Positions 43,007 through 51,591 of a stretch of DNA of 64,000 bases are shown here, one piece after another. The stretch comes from Candidatus Leucobacter sulfamidivorax. GTDB lineage: Bacteria; Actinomycetota; Actinomycetes; Actinomycetales; Microbacteriaceae. The stretch's first letter is position 1. Each line of letters opens with the position of its first letter. The stretch covers positions 265,437 to 329,436 of the forward strand of contig QZLF01000004.1 in the NCBI GenBank assembly GCA_016771945.1. Reading direction: 5' to 3'. Both the position numbers and the translations under genes were made by a program. The notes beneath the pieces are model-generated. The model made no database searches and was not told where the DNA came from. It was given only the letters and a program-made list of their open reading frames with translations.

Positions 43007-44087
43007 CGGCCCGTCCCCGCCCCTCCGGGCGAATCCGGGGAGGTGGTTCGGCGGGGTCGAGGGCCAGGAACTCGGGAGGATCGTCCGAGTTCTCGGCGTA
43101 GAAGGAGATCGCCGGTCTCCCGTCGGCTCCGACCGCGAGCCTGAGGGTCGCGCGCGGTGGTGCGGCGGCGGACAGGCGACTCGCGACCCAGTCCAGCGCG
43201 GCGGCCGGCACGGCCTCCGGCATCGAGCCTTCCCCGGGATCCCCGAGATCGTCGAGGAGCACGACATCCACTCCCCGCGCGCGAGCGGCACGAGCCGCGG
43301 ACGGCACCGATCCCGCCGCGAGGCGGCGGCCGCGCAGCGCATCGCGCAGCTCGCCCTCGAGCAGCAGCGCCTCCCGACGCAGTTCGGGGCTCGTGTCCCC
43401 GACGGCGATGCGCTGCAGCGTCGATGTGACGAGGTTCCGGATGCGCTCGGTCTCCACGTGTCGCTGTCTCACGACCGTCTCCCTGAGCCGGATGGCCGTG
43501 AGCCTCGCGCGCTCCTCGTCCCTCAGCGCCGCGATCGCCTCCTGGCCGCGAACCAGCAGGACCGCGAACACCTGAATGGCGATCAGAGCTGCCGCCTGCC
43601 GCACGACGAGGTCGACCCACTGCTCGAACGGTTCTCCGCTCAGAATGTCGACGACCAGAGCGCCCGAGTAACCCACGAGCGCACCCGTCCACCCGGCGCC
43701 GGCTCTGCGACGCAGGATCACCGCGGCGCAGACGACCGTCGCCCCGCGCGCGTACCAGGGCGCGTAGCTCTCCACCTGCCCGTGGGCAGGATCCCAGATC
43801 GTCGTGAAGAGCACGAGCAGTGCGGCTGTCGTGGCCGCGCCCCATGCCCACGGAGCCGGAAGCCGGGCACCGCGGGGCAGCATGGCGGCGCCGGCGGCTG
43901 CGATGAGGCCGACGCCCGCGAGGAGGATCCGCGCGTCGGCTCCGACCTGCCACCATGTCAGCATGACGGCCGCGACCGTCGCGATCGAGAGCACCGCCCA
44001 GAGCTCCCGCCCGTAGCCGGGTCGGGGCCCGAAGAACACCGCCTCCGGGTGCTCGATCGAGCTCCGAGCCTGAACCGTCGCGCTCAT
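42975..44087 (-). CDS. Membrane protein resembling a degenerate histidine kinase
   Basis: A 370-residue protein with about six hydrophobic helices in the first 200 residues. A coiled-coil-like stretch rich in Arg/Glu (about 215-255) follows where a dimerisation domain would sit. The expected phospho-acceptor His is absent; the matching stretch reads RIRNLVTSTLQRIA. The C-terminal domain lacks the Asn box and Gly boxes of a kinase ATPase. It starts at ATG 44087, overlapping the stop of the intact kinase upstream, so it is translated with it. It may be a pseudokinase partner or sensor subunit. It overlaps the end of pdtaR convergently. Confidence 0.65.
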   Translation of the reverse strand: MSATVQARSSIEHPEAVFFGPRPGYGRELWAVLSIATVAAVMLTWWQVGADARILLAGVGLIAAAGAAMLPRGARLPAPWAWGAATTAALLVLFTTIWDPAHGQVESYAPWYARGATVVCAAVILRRRAGAGWTGALVGYSGALVVDILSGEPFEQWVDLVVRQAAALIAIQVFAVLLVRGQEAIAALRDEERARLTAIRLRETVVRQRHVETERIRNLVTSTLQRIAVGDTSPELRREALLLEGELRDALRGRRLAAGSVPSAARAARARGVDVVLLDDLGDPGEGSMPEAVPAAALDWVASRLSAAAPPRATLRLAVGADGRPAISFYAENSDDPPEFLALDPAEPPPRIRPEGRGRAVSPSSGRADR

Positions 44088-45247
44088 CCGCGCCAGCTCA
44101 GCGTGACGGATGTGCCGGATCGCGCCCGTGAAAGGACTCTCGCGTCCCCGCCGGGCAGGGCTCGCATTCTCTCGACGATGCTGCGCGCGATGCCGAGGCG
44201 GTGGGGCGGCACATGCCGCACGTCGAAGCCGTCGCCATCGTCTTCGACCGTCACCTCGATCGCGTCGGGCCCGATGCGCGCGCGGACGACGCGCGATACT
44301 CCGCGGTCGACCGGCGCGTGCACGACGCTGTTGCGCAGAGCCTCGCCGCACGCCTCGGTGATTGCGTCGGCCACGCCCGCGGGGATCACCGGCGCGCCGG
44401 CCTGCACGACGCGCACCTCCGTCTCCGGCGCGACCGTGGTGACGAGCGAGCGTAGGCGATTCAGCAGCGCGCCGACTTCGACCGGTGCGTCGGCCTCATC
44501 CGGCCGCTGATCCAGCACTGCGAGGTGCTCGAGCGCTGCGCCGGCGAGCCGCGCTGGGTCCGCGCGAGCGGTGACGAGCCCGAGGCTCGCAGCGCGCAGG
44601 GTGGAGAGCACCTCGTCGTGCACGATCCGCTCGATGCGCCGGAGCTCGGCCGTGCGCGCGGCCTGGTAGGCGTCCTCGCGGATCGCCCGCAGTGCGAGTC
44701 GCTCCCGCAGATCGCGCGCGCGGGTCATCCGCAGGAACACCATCAGGACGGATACGAGCAGCACGGTCATCGTGAGGGCGACGAGGGTCGACTCGAGGAA
44801 CTGGAACGGATCGCTCACCCGAATCGCCCGCGCCGCGGCCGCGAGGGATTCGAAGACGAGGATCCACGCCCAGGCCTCCGGAGGACGCATCGCGAGAGGC
44901 GCCGCCCAGACGTACAGCGACTGCGCGCGCAGCACCCAGGTGAGCTCCGGATTGACGGCGATCAGGGAGATGGACACGGTCACGACGCCGAAGGCGACGA
45001 AGGAGAGCGCCAGGACCCGCAGCACCGCGGCACTCGCGAACCAGGGCACCGTCAGCAGGACGACGCCGAAGGCCAGTCGTCCGGCCAACGAGACGATCCA
45101 CCACCAGTGCGAGAGGTTGGTGGGCTGTCCCCAGATCGTGACGAGGTCGGCTGCCGTGTACACCAGCAGGGCAATCCCGAGCGCCGCACTCGCGACTCTT
45201 CGCGCCCGGAGCTCGGCAGGACCGACGCGTTCAGCTGACCGCGCCAT
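44084..45247 (-). CDS. Sensor histidine kinase (HisKA_3/NarL-partner type)
   Basis: A 387-residue inner-membrane kinase. Several helices fill the first 165 residues. The phospho-acceptor His is in VHDEVLSTLRA. The ATPase domain has the N box EACGEALRNSVVHA, G1 box VEDDGDGFD and G2-like LGIARSIVERM. Such kinases phosphorylate LuxR-type regulators, and one lies directly upstream with a 17-base overlap. The signal is unknown. Confidence 0.88.
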   Translation of the reverse strand: MARSAERVGPAELRARRVASAALGIALLVYTAADLVTIWGQPTNLSHWWWIVSLAGRLAFGVVLLTVPWFASAAVLRVLALSFVAFGVVTVSISLIAVNPELTWVLRAQSLYVWAAPLAMRPPEAWAWILVFESLAAAARAIRVSDPFQFLESTLVALTMTVLLVSVLMVFLRMTRARDLRERLALRAIREDAYQAARTAELRRIERIVHDEVLSTLRAASLGLVTARADPARLAGAALEHLAVLDQRPDEADAPVEVGALLNRLRSLVTTVAPETEVRVVQAGAPVIPAGVADAITEACGEALRNSVVHAPVDRGVSRVVRARIGPDAIEVTVEDDGDGFDVRHVPPHRLGIARSIVERMRALPGGDARVLSRARSGTSVTLSWRG

Positions 45248-45917
45248 CGCTCGACCGCGATTCGCCAGGCAGGGGCAGATACCCGTCCTCGAGGGCGCGC
45301 AGCACGAGATCGCTGCGTTGATGCGCGGGTCGCCCGATGCGGGCGTACTTCTCCCGCAGACGCGCGAGGTGGACCTCGAGCGTCGGGATCGCGATGCCGA
45401 GCTGCGCGGCGGCGGCCTTGCTCGGCAGGCCGGTGGCGAGCAGCACGAGCACCTCGCGTTCGCGGGGGCTCAGACCCACCTCGTCGAGGCCGTGGTCGCC
45501 CAGTATCGCCGCGGCCCAGTCGCTCGAGAAGGCGAGGCCGCCATCCGCGCAGAGCTCGAGTGCGGTGACGAGGTCGCCGAGCGGGGCGCTCTTGCGGACG
45601 AGTCCCGAGATCGGGGTCTGCGCGGCGAGCCGGATCAAGTACGGGCTCTCGCCCGAGGTGTACACGAGCACGGTGCTGCCGGCGTCGACCAGGGCGCGGA
45701 CGTTCCGCACGGGCGAAGACTCGTCCGCCAGGCGCAGGTCGAGCACGACGATCCCGGCGGGCGCCCGCTCGGCGAGCGCTTCGTCGACGGTGCCGACGCG
45801 GCCGAGGTACCGCAGCCTTGCCGAGGTCGCCAGTGCCTGCTCGAGCGCGACGCCGACGAGCTCGTGGTCGTCGATGAGCCGGACCCCGGCTCGGTGCTGA
45901 GCCTCCATGCTCCTCAT
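45231..45917 (-). CDS. LuxR/NarL-family response regulator
   Basis: A 228-residue regulator. The receiver domain has the acidic pair in RLIDDHELV, the phosphorylated Asp in VVLDLRL, Thr in LVYTSGE and Lys in LVRKSAP. The C-terminal HTH reads LSPREREVLVLLATGLPSKA, followed by a recognition helix. ATG 45917 is used; ATG 45908, three codons later, is also possible. It is the first gene of a three-gene minus-strand unit with the kinase and the degenerate kinase. The lipoprotein gene on the other strand starts about 95 bases away and is a candidate target. Confidence 0.9.
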   Translation of the reverse strand: MRSMEAQHRAGVRLIDDHELVGVALEQALATSARLRYLGRVGTVDEALAERAPAGIVVLDLRLADESSPVRNVRALVDAGSTVLVYTSGESPYLIRLAAQTPISGLVRKSAPLGDLVTALELCADGGLAFSSDWAAAILGDHGLDEVGLSPREREVLVLLATGLPSKAAAAQLGIAIPTLEVHLARLREKYARIGRPAHQRSDLVLRALEDGYLPLPGESRSSDGAVS

Positions 45918-46011
45918 GATGCCGCAAAGCGGGCCCGCTGTCATGGACTTCCATGACTGCCGCGCGGAGCCGCCGATGCATACTCTGAAGCCAATATCGG
46001 AGGAGGTTCTC

Positions 46012-46593
46012 ATGAAGTCCAGCACAGCCCCGGTCCTGGCCGGAGTCGCCCTGGCAGCCCTGCTGCTCGGCGGATGCAGCGGATCCGCCTCCGAGAGCTC
46101 GGGGACGCCCGCCTCTCCCGACGGTTCCGGATCCGCCTCCGCCGCGCCCGCGGCTCCGACCGGTTCGACCCCCGACGGCGAGATCTCGTTCGAGGGGACC
46201 TACACGCAGACGATCCTGATCCCCGAGAGCAGCGGAGAGTCGCGCGAGGATCACGAAGGAAACGCGACGGCGTACGTCGAGTGCTCGGACGGCGCTTGCG
46301 TACTGAAGGAGATCCAGATCGATGACGGCGGTGGAGGCGGCGTCGTCTTCTTCGACGAGCTCCCCACCCTCGATGCGACCGTCGCGTTCTCCCTCGACCC
46401 GGAACCGACCATCTGCACTGAGGACCTCCGGTTCGACTTCCCGCAGGGAGTCGAGATCACCGGGACCTTCTCGGCGGAGCGGCTGTCGCTGCAGATCAAC
46501 GCGCCCTCGCTCGCGGAGAGCGATGACCAGGGGGGCTGGTGCGGCTACACCCAGGGCATGGAACTGGCATTCGAGGGCGCCTCGCGGCGTTGA
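46012..46593 (+). CDS. Putative lipoprotein of unknown function
   Basis: A 193-residue exported protein. The signal peptide ends in lipobox LLGGC (Cys 22), followed by a Ser/Gly/Ala/Pro linker to about residue 60. The mature domain is acidic and beta-rich, with four cysteines. No family is recognised. The ATG has a near-perfect GGAGGAGG ribosome site and a TACTCT -10 at 45981-45986. It is divergent from the LuxR regulator, so it may belong to that regulon. Confidence 0.78.
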   Translation: MKSSTAPVLAGVALAALLLGGCSGSASESSGTPASPDGSGSASAAPAAPTGSTPDGEISFEGTYTQTILIPESSGESREDHEGNATAYVECSDGACVLKEIQIDDGGGGGVVFFDELPTLDATVAFSLDPEPTICTEDLRFDFPQGVEITGTFSAERLSLQINAPSLAESDDQGGWCGYTQGMELAFEGASRR

Positions 46594-46629
46594 CCGGGAA
46601 CGCGGCGTCGATCGCGTGCGCGGCGGCTG

Positions 46630-47082
46630 TCAGCCGTCGAGGCGCTTGTACATATTCGTGATCCGCACCGTCGAGCAGCGGCGGCCCGACTCGTCCGTGA
46701 TCGCGATCTCGTGCACCGCGATGGAGCGCCCGACGTGCACGGGCGTGCAGACCCCGGTCACGAGACCCACCCTGGCCGATCCGGTGTGCGTGGCGTTGAG
46801 GTCGAGGCCCAGGGCGACGTGCCCCTCGGGGGCGAGCAGGTTCGCGTGGGTCGAGCCGAGCGACTCGGCGAGCACGACGTAGGCGCCGCCGTGCACGAGG
46901 CCGATCGGCTGCGTGTTGCCCTCGACGGGCATCGTCGCGACCGCGCGCTCGGGGGTGCACTCCGTGAAGACGATGCCCATGCGCTCGGCGAGCGCGCCGA
47001 GCCCGATGCGCGCGACGAAGGCGAGGCCCTCGGGGTCGGCGGTCTCGGGATCTGAAACAGGGGCGGTTGCGGCGTCGGTCAT
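46630..47082 (-). CDS. PaaI-family hotdog thioesterase
   Basis: A 150-residue single-hotdog protein. LGALAERMGIVFTECTPERA, VEGNTQPIGLVHGGAYVVLA with the catalytic region, and LGLDLNATH are typical of PaaI/hotdog-fold acyl-CoA thioesterases. The substrate could be an aromatic acyl-CoA or 1,4-dihydroxy-2-naphthoyl-CoA; this cannot be decided here. Start ATG 47082 is the family-like choice, though the frame is open upstream. It is divergent from polA. Confidence 0.85.
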   Translation of the reverse strand: MTDAATAPVSDPETADPEGLAFVARIGLGALAERMGIVFTECTPERAVATMPVEGNTQPIGLVHGGAYVVLAESLGSTHANLLAPEGHVALGLDLNATHTGSARVGLVTGVCTPVHVGRSIAVHEIAITDESGRRCSTVRITNMYKRLDG

Positions 47083-47137
47083 CTCGGTCTCTCGCGGTCG
47101 GGGGCGGAAATGCGCCTCGGGTCTGTCGGTGCTGCCG

Positions 47138-47143
47138 TAGGGT
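47138..47143 (+). promoter_or_regulatory. Leaderless -10 of polA (TAGGGT)
   Basis: TAGGGT ends 6 bases before the GTG at 47150. Confidence 0.55.
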
Positions 47144-47149
47144 GGAACC

Positions 47150-49795
47150 GTGTCGAATACCACCAAGCCTACGCTGATGCTCATCGACGGCCATTCGCTG
47201 GCCTTCCGCGCCTTCTACGCACTGCCGGTCGACAGTTTCCAGACGCAGAGCGGGCAGCACACGAACGCCATCCACGGCTTCATCGCGATGCTCATCAACC
47301 TGCTCGGCAACGAGAAGCCCGACGCGATCGCGGTGGCCTTCGACATCTCGCGCCACTCCTTCCGCACCGACGAGTACCCCGAGTACAAGGGCACCCGGGG
47401 CGAGACGCCCCCCGAGTTCAAGGGGCAGGTGCCGCTCCTGCAGGAGGCGCTGCACGCCATGGGCATCCGCACCCTTGAGAAGGAGAACTACGAGGCCGAC
47501 GACATCCTCGCGACCCTCGCGACGCGCGGTGCCGAGCAGGGCTACCGGGTGCTTGTGGTCAGCGGCGACCGCGACACCATCCAGCTCGTCGACGACGACA
47601 TCACGCTGCTCTACCCCTCGAAGCAGGGCGTGAGCGAGCTCACGCGCTACGACGCGGAGAAGGTGATGGAGCGCTACGGCATCCGCCCCGAGCAGTATCC
47701 CGAGATCGCCGCGCTCGTCGGCGAGACGAGCGACAACCTGCCGGGCATTCCGCGGGTCGGCGAGAAGACCGCCGTGAAGTGGATCAACCAGTTCGGCTCG
47801 CTGGAGGAGCTGCTGCGGCGGCAGGACGAGGTCACCGGGAAGGTCGGCGAGAGCCTGCGCGAGAACGCGCACCTGGCCGAGCGCAACCGCCGCCTGAACC
47901 GCCTCGTGCGTGACATGGACATCGACGTGTCCTTCGGCGAGCTGCACCGCGGGGACATCGACATGGCGCTCGTGCAGCCGGTGTTCGCGAAGCTCGAGTT
48001 CCGCACCCTACTGCAGCGCGTGGGCAAGCTCGCGGGCGCCGAGGTGCCCGCCGGCGCGAACGGGGCCGCGGCGCTTGCGCCGAAGCTGCCCGAGGCGAGG
48101 CTGCTGCTGGACGAGGAGTTGGGCGACTGGCTGGCGAAGGCGGACGCCCCGGCCGTGCAGATCGTGGAGGGCTACGGAGGCCTCGAGGTGGGGCTCGCGA
48201 CGCCCGACTCGACCGTGCTGCTGCGCTGGCAGCCGGGCGGGCGCGACTACGCGCCCTTCGAGGCGTGGCTCGCCTCCGACGACCCGAAGGTGTTCTTCGA
48301 CGCGAAGGCGCAGCTGAAGCTCGCCTGGGCCGCGGGGGCGTCGATCGGCGGCATCGCGGGGGACGGGCTCGTGGCCGCGTTCCTGATCCGCCCCGCCACC
48401 CCCGAGAAGACGATCGCCGACGCGGTGCAGCGGTACCTCGGCGAGGAGCTGCCCGTCGCGGACCCGAACCAGCTGCTGCCCGAGGAGAACGGCGCCACCG
48501 GCCCCGAGGCGGTCGCCTGGTACATCGCGCGGACGCACGCCGAGATGGTCGCCCGCTTCGAGGGCGGCACCGAGGGGGTCTACCGCGACATCGAGCTGCC
48601 CCTGATCCCCGTGCTGGCCGCGCTCGAGGAGCGGGGGGTGCAGATCGACACGCCCCTGCTGCAGGCGCACGAGGCCGAGCTGCGCGAGCGGGTGCAGGGC
48701 TACGAGCAGGAGGCCTTCGCCGCCATCGGGCGCGAGGTGAACCTGTCTTCGCCGAAGCAGCTGCAGGAGGTGCTGTTCGACGAGCTCGACATGCCGAAGA
48801 CCCGCAAGACGCAGACCGGCTACACGACCGACGCGGCCGCGCTCTCCGAACTGCAGGCCACGAACCCGCACCCCTTCCTCGACGCGCTGCTCGCGCACCG
48901 CGACGCGAACAAGCTGCGCCAGATCGTCGAGACGCTCATCAAGGCGGTGCGCGAGGACGGGCGGATCCACACCACTCTGCTGCAGAACGGCGCGAGCACC
49001 GGCCGTCTCGCCTCGACCGACCCGAACCTGCAGAACATCCCCGTGCGCACGGAGGAGGGCCGCCGCATCCGCGAGGCCTTCATCCACTCGTCCGACTACG
49101 AGACGCTCATGACGGCCGACTACTCGCAGATCGAGATGCGCATCATGGCGCACCTCTCGGGCGACGAGGGACTCATCCAGGCCTTCAACCAGGGCGAGGA
49201 CCTGCACCGCTTCGTCGGATCGCGGATCTTCGGGGTGCACCCCCACGAGGTCTCGGGGGACCAGCGCTCGAAGGTGAAGGCGATGTCGTACGGCCTCGCC
49301 TACGGGCTCTCGGCCTTCGGCCTGGCGAAGCAGCTGAACCTCGCGGCTCCCGAGGCGCGGCAGCTGATGGAGGACTACTTCGACCGCTTCGGCGGGGTGC
49401 GCGACTATCTGCGCCGCGTCGTCGAGCAGGCGAAGGTCGACACCTACACCGAGACGATCTTCGGGCGCCGGCGCCCATTCCCCGACCTCGCGAGCCCCAA
49501 CCGCACCCTGCGCGCGAACGCCGAGCGCGCGGCGCTGAACGCCCCGATCCAGGGCTCGGCCGCGGACATCATCAAGATCGCGATGGCGCGGATCGAGCGG
49601 CGCATGCGCGAGGCGGATCTCGGTTCGCGCATGCTGCTGCAGATCCACGACGAGCTCATGTTCGAGGTCGTCGCGGGGGAGTGGGACGCGCTCGAGGCGA
49701 TCGTGCGCGAGGAGATGGGCGGGGCGGCCGAGCTCTCCGTGCCGCTCGAGGTGCAGGTGGGGCGCGGCCCGAACTGGAACATCGCCGCGCACTAG
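47150..49795 (+). CDS. polA: DNA polymerase I
   Basis: Repair and Okazaki-fragment polymerase; 881 residues. The N-terminal 5'-3' exonuclease domain shows LIDGHSLAFRAFYALP, VVSGDRDTIQLV and GETSDNLPGIPRVGEKTA. The central 3'-5' exonuclease-like domain lacks clear catalytic acids, as in other actinobacteria. The polymerase domain has motif A DYSQIEMR, motif B KAMSYGLAYG and motif C QIHDELMFEV. The order polA-rpsA-coaE is conserved. Confidence 0.97.
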   Translation: MSNTTKPTLMLIDGHSLAFRAFYALPVDSFQTQSGQHTNAIHGFIAMLINLLGNEKPDAIAVAFDISRHSFRTDEYPEYKGTRGETPPEFKGQVPLLQEALHAMGIRTLEKENYEADDILATLATRGAEQGYRVLVVSGDRDTIQLVDDDITLLYPSKQGVSELTRYDAEKVMERYGIRPEQYPEIAALVGETSDNLPGIPRVGEKTAVKWINQFGSLEELLRRQDEVTGKVGESLRENAHLAERNRRLNRLVRDMDIDVSFGELHRGDIDMALVQPVFAKLEFRTLLQRVGKLAGAEVPAGANGAAALAPKLPEARLLLDEELGDWLAKADAPAVQIVEGYGGLEVGLATPDSTVLLRWQPGGRDYAPFEAWLASDDPKVFFDAKAQLKLAWAAGASIGGIAGDGLVAAFLIRPATPEKTIADAVQRYLGEELPVADPNQLLPEENGATGPEAVAWYIARTHAEMVARFEGGTEGVYRDIELPLIPVLAALEERGVQIDTPLLQAHEAELRERVQGYEQEAFAAIGREVNLSSPKQLQEVLFDELDMPKTRKTQTGYTTDAAALSELQATNPHPFLDALLAHRDANKLRQIVETLIKAVREDGRIHTTLLQNGASTGRLASTDPNLQNIPVRTEEGRRIREAFIHSSDYETLMTADYSQIEMRIMAHLSGDEGLIQAFNQGEDLHRFVGSRIFGVHPHEVSGDQRSKVKAMSYGLAYGLSAFGLAKQLNLAAPEARQLMEDYFDRFGGVRDYLRRVVEQAKVDTYTETIFGRRRPFPDLASPNRTLRANAERAALNAPIQGSAADIIKIAMARIERRMREADLGSRMLLQIHDELMFEVVAGEWDALEAIVREEMGGAAELSVPLEVQVGRGPNWNIAAH

Positions 49796-49810
49796 GACCC
49801 GCGAACGGGC

Positions 49811-49840
49811 TTGGCGATCCGCGGAATTTCGCGATAAGCT
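49811..49840 (+). promoter_or_regulatory. Promoter of rpsA
   Basis: TTGGCG (49811-49816), an 18-base spacer and TAAGCT (49835-49840) make a good sigma-70-type promoter about 120 bases before the rpsA ATG. The leader is about 115 bases long. Confidence 0.65.
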
Positions 49841-49961
49841 TGAGCGTCACTTCTGTGGCGTCTCAACCATGCTCAACCGCAGGGCGTGCACAGGCGAATG
49901 CCGGTCATTCGTCGGCGCGTGCGCCCCGCCCGATTTCCCATCCATCCTGGAGACCATTTAC

Positions 49962-51413
49962 ATGACGAACGCAACGACCGAGCAGGCAAGCAAGCAGGTC
50001 GCAATCAACGACATCGGCTCTGCCGAGGACTTCCTTGCCGCGGTCGAGAAGACCCTGAAGTTCTTCAACGACGGCGACCTCATCGAGGGCACCGTGGTGA
50101 AGATCGACCGCGACGAGGTGCTCCTCGACGTGGGCTACAAGACCGAGGGCGTCATCCCCTCGCGCGAGCTCTCCATCAAGCACGACGTGGATCCCGACGA
50201 GGTGGTCCAGGTCGGCGACAGCGTCGAGGCGCTGGTCCTCCAGAAGGAGGACAAGGAAGGCCGCCTGATCCTGTCGAAGAAGCGCGCGCAGTACGAGCGC
50301 GCGTGGGGCGACGTGGAGCGGATCAAGGAGAGCGACGGGGTCGTCACCGGCACCGTCATCGAGGTCGTCAAGGGCGGCCTCATCGTCGACATCGGTCTCC
50401 GCGGCTTCCTCCCGGCCTCGCTCATCGAGCTGCGCCGCGTGCGCGACCTCACCCCGTACCTCGGGCAGGAGATCGAGGCGAAGATCCTCGAGCTCGACAA
50501 GAACCGCAACAACGTGGTGCTCTCGCGCCGGGCCCTCCTCGAGGAGACCCAGTCGGCCAGCCGCTCCTCGTTCCTCGCGGACCTCAAGCCCGGCCAGGTG
50601 CGCAAGGGGGTCATCTCGTCGATCGTCAACTTCGGCGCCTTCGTCGATCTCGGCGGCGTCGACGGCCTCGTGCACGTCTCCGAGCTCTCGTGGAAGCACA
50701 TCGAGCACGCGAGCGACGTCGTCGAGGTCGGCCAGGAGGTCACCGTCGAGGTGCTCTCGGTCGAGCTGGATCGCGAGCGCGTCTCGCTCTCGCTGAAGGC
50801 CACCCAGGAGGACCCGTGGCAGGTCTTCGCCCGCACCCACGCGATCGGCCAGATCGCTCCGGGCGTCGTCACCAAGCTCGTGCCCTTCGGCGCCTTCGTG
50901 CGCGTCGCGGACGGCATCGAGGGTCTCGTGCACATCTCGGAGCTCTCGGGCCAGCACGTCGAGCTCGCCGAGCAGGTCGTCTCGGCCGGCCAGGAGGTCT
51001 TCGTCAAGATCATCGACATCGATCTCGACCGTCGCCGCATCTCGCTCAGCCTCAAGCAGGCGAACGAGGGCGTGGACCCCGAGGGCACCGACTTCGACCC
51101 GGCTCTGTACGGCATGACCGCCGAGTACGACGAGAACGGGGAGTACAAGTACCCCGAGGGCTTCGATCCCGAGACCCAGGAGTGGAAGGAAGGCTTCGAG
51201 ACCCAGCGCGAGCAGTGGGAGCAGGAGTACGCCGCCGCCCAGGCTCGCTGGGAGGCCCACAAGAAGCAGGTCGGCGAGGCGAGCCAGGCTCAGGCCGACG
51301 CCCCCGCCGCCGGCGAGGCGCCCTCCAGCTTCTCGAGCGACAGCGGTGCGACCGGCACCCTGGCCGACGACGAGGCGCTCGCGGCGCTGAAGCAGCAGCT
51401 CGAGGGCAACTGA
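49962..51413 (+). CDS. rpsA: 30S ribosomal protein S1
   Basis: A 483-residue RNA-binding ribosomal protein with four S1 domains (about residues 36-105, 121-187, 208-276 and 293-362). GDLIEGTVVKIDRDEVLLDV and later GVISSIVNFGAFVDL repeat the fold. The Glu/Gln/Ala-rich C-terminal tail is normal for actinobacteria. S1 helps unstructured mRNAs bind the ribosome. A strong terminator follows. The leader is long compared with its neighbours, which would fit autoregulation. Confidence 0.97.
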   Translation: MTNATTEQASKQVAINDIGSAEDFLAAVEKTLKFFNDGDLIEGTVVKIDRDEVLLDVGYKTEGVIPSRELSIKHDVDPDEVVQVGDSVEALVLQKEDKEGRLILSKKRAQYERAWGDVERIKESDGVVTGTVIEVVKGGLIVDIGLRGFLPASLIELRRVRDLTPYLGQEIEAKILELDKNRNNVVLSRRALLEETQSASRSSFLADLKPGQVRKGVISSIVNFGAFVDLGGVDGLVHVSELSWKHIEHASDVVEVGQEVTVEVLSVELDRERVSLSLKATQEDPWQVFARTHAIGQIAPGVVTKLVPFGAFVRVADGIEGLVHISELSGQHVELAEQVVSAGQEVFVKIIDIDLDRRRISLSLKQANEGVDPEGTDFDPALYGMTAEYDENGEYKYPEGFDPETQEWKEGFETQREQWEQEYAAAQARWEAHKKQVGEASQAQADAPAAGEAPSSFSSDSGATGTLADDEALAALKQQLEGN

Positions 51414-51426
51414 CCCCGAAGCGCTG

Positions 51427-51463
51427 AAGGCCGGGTTCCCGCGGGAGCCCGGCCTTCTGCTTT
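51427..51463 (+). terminator. Intrinsic terminator of rpsA
   Basis: AAGGCCGGG (51427-51435) pairs with CCCGGCCTT (51448-51456) around an inner CCCGCGGG. A short T-rich tail (TTCTGCTTT) follows. Confidence 0.85.
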
Positions 51464-51472
51464 CATCGACGC

Positions 51473-51535
51473 ATGAAGCTCATCGCGCTGACGGGCGCGA
51501 CCGTGAAGCGAAAGGCGATTTCTCGCCTTTCGTAG
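51473..51535 (+). pseudogene. Echo of the coaE 5' end (20-codon ORF)
   Basis: The first 24 bases encode MKLIALTG and match the real coaE start at 51592 at 21 of 24 positions. All three differences are synonymous (CTC/TTG for Leu, GGC/GGT for Gly). After codon 8 the sequences diverge and the ORF stops at 51533-51535 inside a hairpin. It looks like a broken or displaced coaE start; it could also be a short regulatory ORF. Confidence 0.55.
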
Positions 51536-51562
51536 GGAGCGGCGAGGCCGTCTCGGCCTCGC
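51509..51562. repeat. Pair of perfect hairpins before coaE (possible REP-like element)
   Basis: CGAAAGGCGA/TCGCCTTTCG (51509-51518/51523-51532, loop TTTC) is followed by GCGAGGCCG/CGGCCTCGC (51542-51550/51554-51562, loop TCT). The layout resembles the pair at 35856-35905. Neither has a U tract. Confidence 0.6.
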
Positions 51563-51578
51563 GACGGGGTGTGGTCGA

Positions 51579-51584
51579 TAGTGT
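51579..51584 (+). promoter_or_regulatory. Leaderless -10 of coaE (TAGTGT)
   Basis: TAGTGT ends 7 bases before the ATG at 51592. Confidence 0.5.
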
Positions 51585-51591
51585 GGCCCTT

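Noticed and set aside
49840-49866. Inverted repeat TTGAG/CTCAA at the rpsA transcription start
   Set aside because: The left arm is part of the -10 box and would not be transcribed. The match is imperfect, so a leader structure is not supported.
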